From assembly GCA_937896505.1 (NCBI GenBank), contig CALBNP010000048.1, positions 1 to 6,314 of the forward strand: DNA of 6,314 nucleotides. The letters run 5' to 3'. The notes beneath the pieces were generated by a model. The model was given only the letters and a program-made list of their open reading frames with translations. It was not told the origin of the DNA and did not search any database. The stretch is from an uncultured Bacteroidales bacterium (lineage in GTDB: Bacteria; Bacteroidota; Bacteroidia; Bacteroidales; F082). Both the position numbers and the translations under genes were made by a program. Positions within the stretch are counted from its first letter, which is position 1. Each line of letters starts with the position of its first letter. Below, piece by piece: positions 5,251 through 6,314 of the stretch.

Positions 5251-6314
5251 ATGAAGTTCTACGACAGGAAAAAGGAATCAGCAGCACTTGCAAGAATCGA
5301 ATCCATTTCCAAGGATTTTGCACAGATGACCGTCATAACGGGCCGACGGCGCATCGGCAAGACGGCCTTGATCAAGCATTATCCGAAAAGCATACCTTTC
5401 GTCTATTTTTTCGTTGGACGCAAAAGCGAGGCCATGCTCTGTCAGGAACTTACGGAAATCATAAGCGAAACACTTGATGAGGAATTGGGCGATTTCACTT
5501 CTTTTTCAAAACTGTTTGCTGCCATCATGTCAATCTCCAAAAGGAAGAATTTTACCTTGGTTTTCGATGAGTTTCAGAATATTAGCGGCATCAGCCCATC
5601 TTTTTTCAGCGATATGCAGAACATCTGGGACAGCCGAAAAGACGAAAGTCACATCAACCTCATTTTGTGTGGCTCCATTTATTCCATGATGCGCAAAATA
5701 TTCGACGACAGGCACGAACCCCTTTTCGGAAGAGCGACCAACAAATTAAAGATTGAGCCATTCTCAATCAGCACTTTAAAAGACATCCTTTCAGAACACA
5801 ATCCCAATTTCAGGCCCGACGACTTGCTGGCATTTTACATGATTAGCGGCGGCGTAGCGAAATATGTCGAGCAAATGGTCATGCAATCTGCCTTTACAAA
5901 TGAAAAGATTTTGGATGCCATTACGCAAACCGGCTCCTATTTCATTGACGAAGGCCGCGACGTGCTATCCGAGGAATTTGGCAAGGAATACAGCAATTAT
6001 TTTTCGGTCATGGCGGCCATTGCAAGCGGAAAAACCACGCGAGGCGAAATCACAAGCCACATCGGACTGGAATCGGGCGGCTATCTGGACAAACTGGAAA
6101 AAGAATACAATCTGGTTTCGCGGCAGAGGCCTTATCTGCAAGGCGAAAACACGAGGAATGTCCGTTATTTCATTAACGATAATTTCCTGAATTTCTGGTT
6201 CCGTTTCATTTACAAATACCGCAGTGCCATTGAAATCGGGAATTTCGGTTATGTACGCGACAAAATTTCAGCCGATTATGAAACCTATTCAGGATTCATT
6301 TTGGAACGTTATTT
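5251..6314 (+). CDS. Archaeal-type P-loop ATPase (ATPase_2 / DUF234 family), 3' end outside window
   Basis: The frame is open from ATG at 5251 to the right edge (354 codons plus two bases); the family is usually about 450-480 residues, so roughly the last quarter is missing. Residues 1-20 are the typical start (FYDRKKESAALARI). Walker A is GRRRIGKT at 31-38, and Walker B is TLVFDEFQN at 102-110 with D106/E107. LILCGS at 137-142 sits at the sensor position. Residues about 250-300 fit the winged-helix region that follows the ATPase core. YFINDNFLNFWFRF at 306-319 is the hallmark opening of the DUF234 nuclease-like C-terminal domain. No signal peptide is present, so it is cytoplasmic. Members are abundant in Bacteroidota and archaea as scattered, often multicopy ATPases. 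They are often annotated as AAA ATPases, and their physiological role is poorly known. Both ATP-binding motifs look intact. It is transcribed away from the adhesin pair with 275 bp between the start codons, so it is not in their operon. The start at 5251 is supported by family alignment at the N-terminus; there is no Shine-Dalgarno. Confidence 0.93.
   Translation, partial: MKFYDRKKESAALARIESISKDFAQMTVITGRRRIGKTALIKHYPKSIPFVYFFVGRKSEAMLCQELTEIISETLDEELGDFTSFSKLFAAIMSISKRKNFTLVFDEFQNISGISPSFFSDMQNIWDSRKDESHINLILCGSIYSMMRKIFDDRHEPLFGRATNKLKIEPFSISTLKDILSEHNPNFRPDDLLAFYMISGGVAKYVEQMVMQSAFTNEKILDAITQTGSYFIDEGRDVLSEEFGKEYSNYFSVMAAIASGKTTRGEITSHIGLESGGYLDKLEKEYNLVSRQRPYLQGENTRNVRYFINDNFLNFWFRFIYKYRSAIEIGNFGYVRDKISADYETYSGFILERY

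Overview
The window looks like accessory DNA from a member of the Bacteroidota, probably of the order Bacteroidales. This rests on the type of surface protein (IgGFc-binding domain, PKD, Ig-like and Lcl/DUF1566 modules, Cys-containing GCDS repeats), on two perfect matches to the Bacteroidota -7 promoter element TAnnTTTG, and on the absence of clear Shine-Dalgarno sequences. No rRNA, tRNA, transposase, reverse transcriptase or CRISPR array is visible.

Layout: (1) Bases 1-2033, minus strand: a large secreted repeat protein that runs off the left edge. It has a signal peptide, an Lcl/DUF1566 C-type-lectin-like domain, part of an Ig-like domain, then at least nine Cys-containing repeats. The last copies are nearly identical 147-bp tandem DNA repeats. 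(2) Bases 2034-2116: a short gap with no convincing promoter or terminator. (3) Bases 2117-4975, minus strand: a complete 952-residue secreted protein with an IgGFc-binding-type domain, a PKD domain, Cys-containing repeat modules, a truncated Ig-like segment and a C-terminal Lcl/DUF1566 domain. (4) Bases 4976-5250: a divergent intergenic region with a -7 element facing each way, a 14-bp palindrome, a GC-rich patch and a possible 19-codon leader ORF made partly of a tandem 15-bp repeat. (5) Bases 5251-6314, plus strand: an archaeal-type (ATPase_2/DUF234) P-loop ATPase that runs off the right edge.

The two minus-strand genes probably form one operon reading 4975 to 1 and make two exported, probably surface-acting proteins. 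The most interesting observation is that they look like two halves of one ancestral adhesin. The upstream protein stops in the first half of an Ig-like domain and then switches to an Lcl domain. The downstream protein has its own signal peptide and Lcl domain, then resumes with what looks like the second half of such an Ig-like domain and the same Cys-repeat series. Secondary points are the very recent 147-bp repeat expansion and a C-terminal Lcl domain placed like the variable domain of a diversity-generating retroelement target. The ATPase is transcribed divergently and has no obvious functional link to the adhesins.
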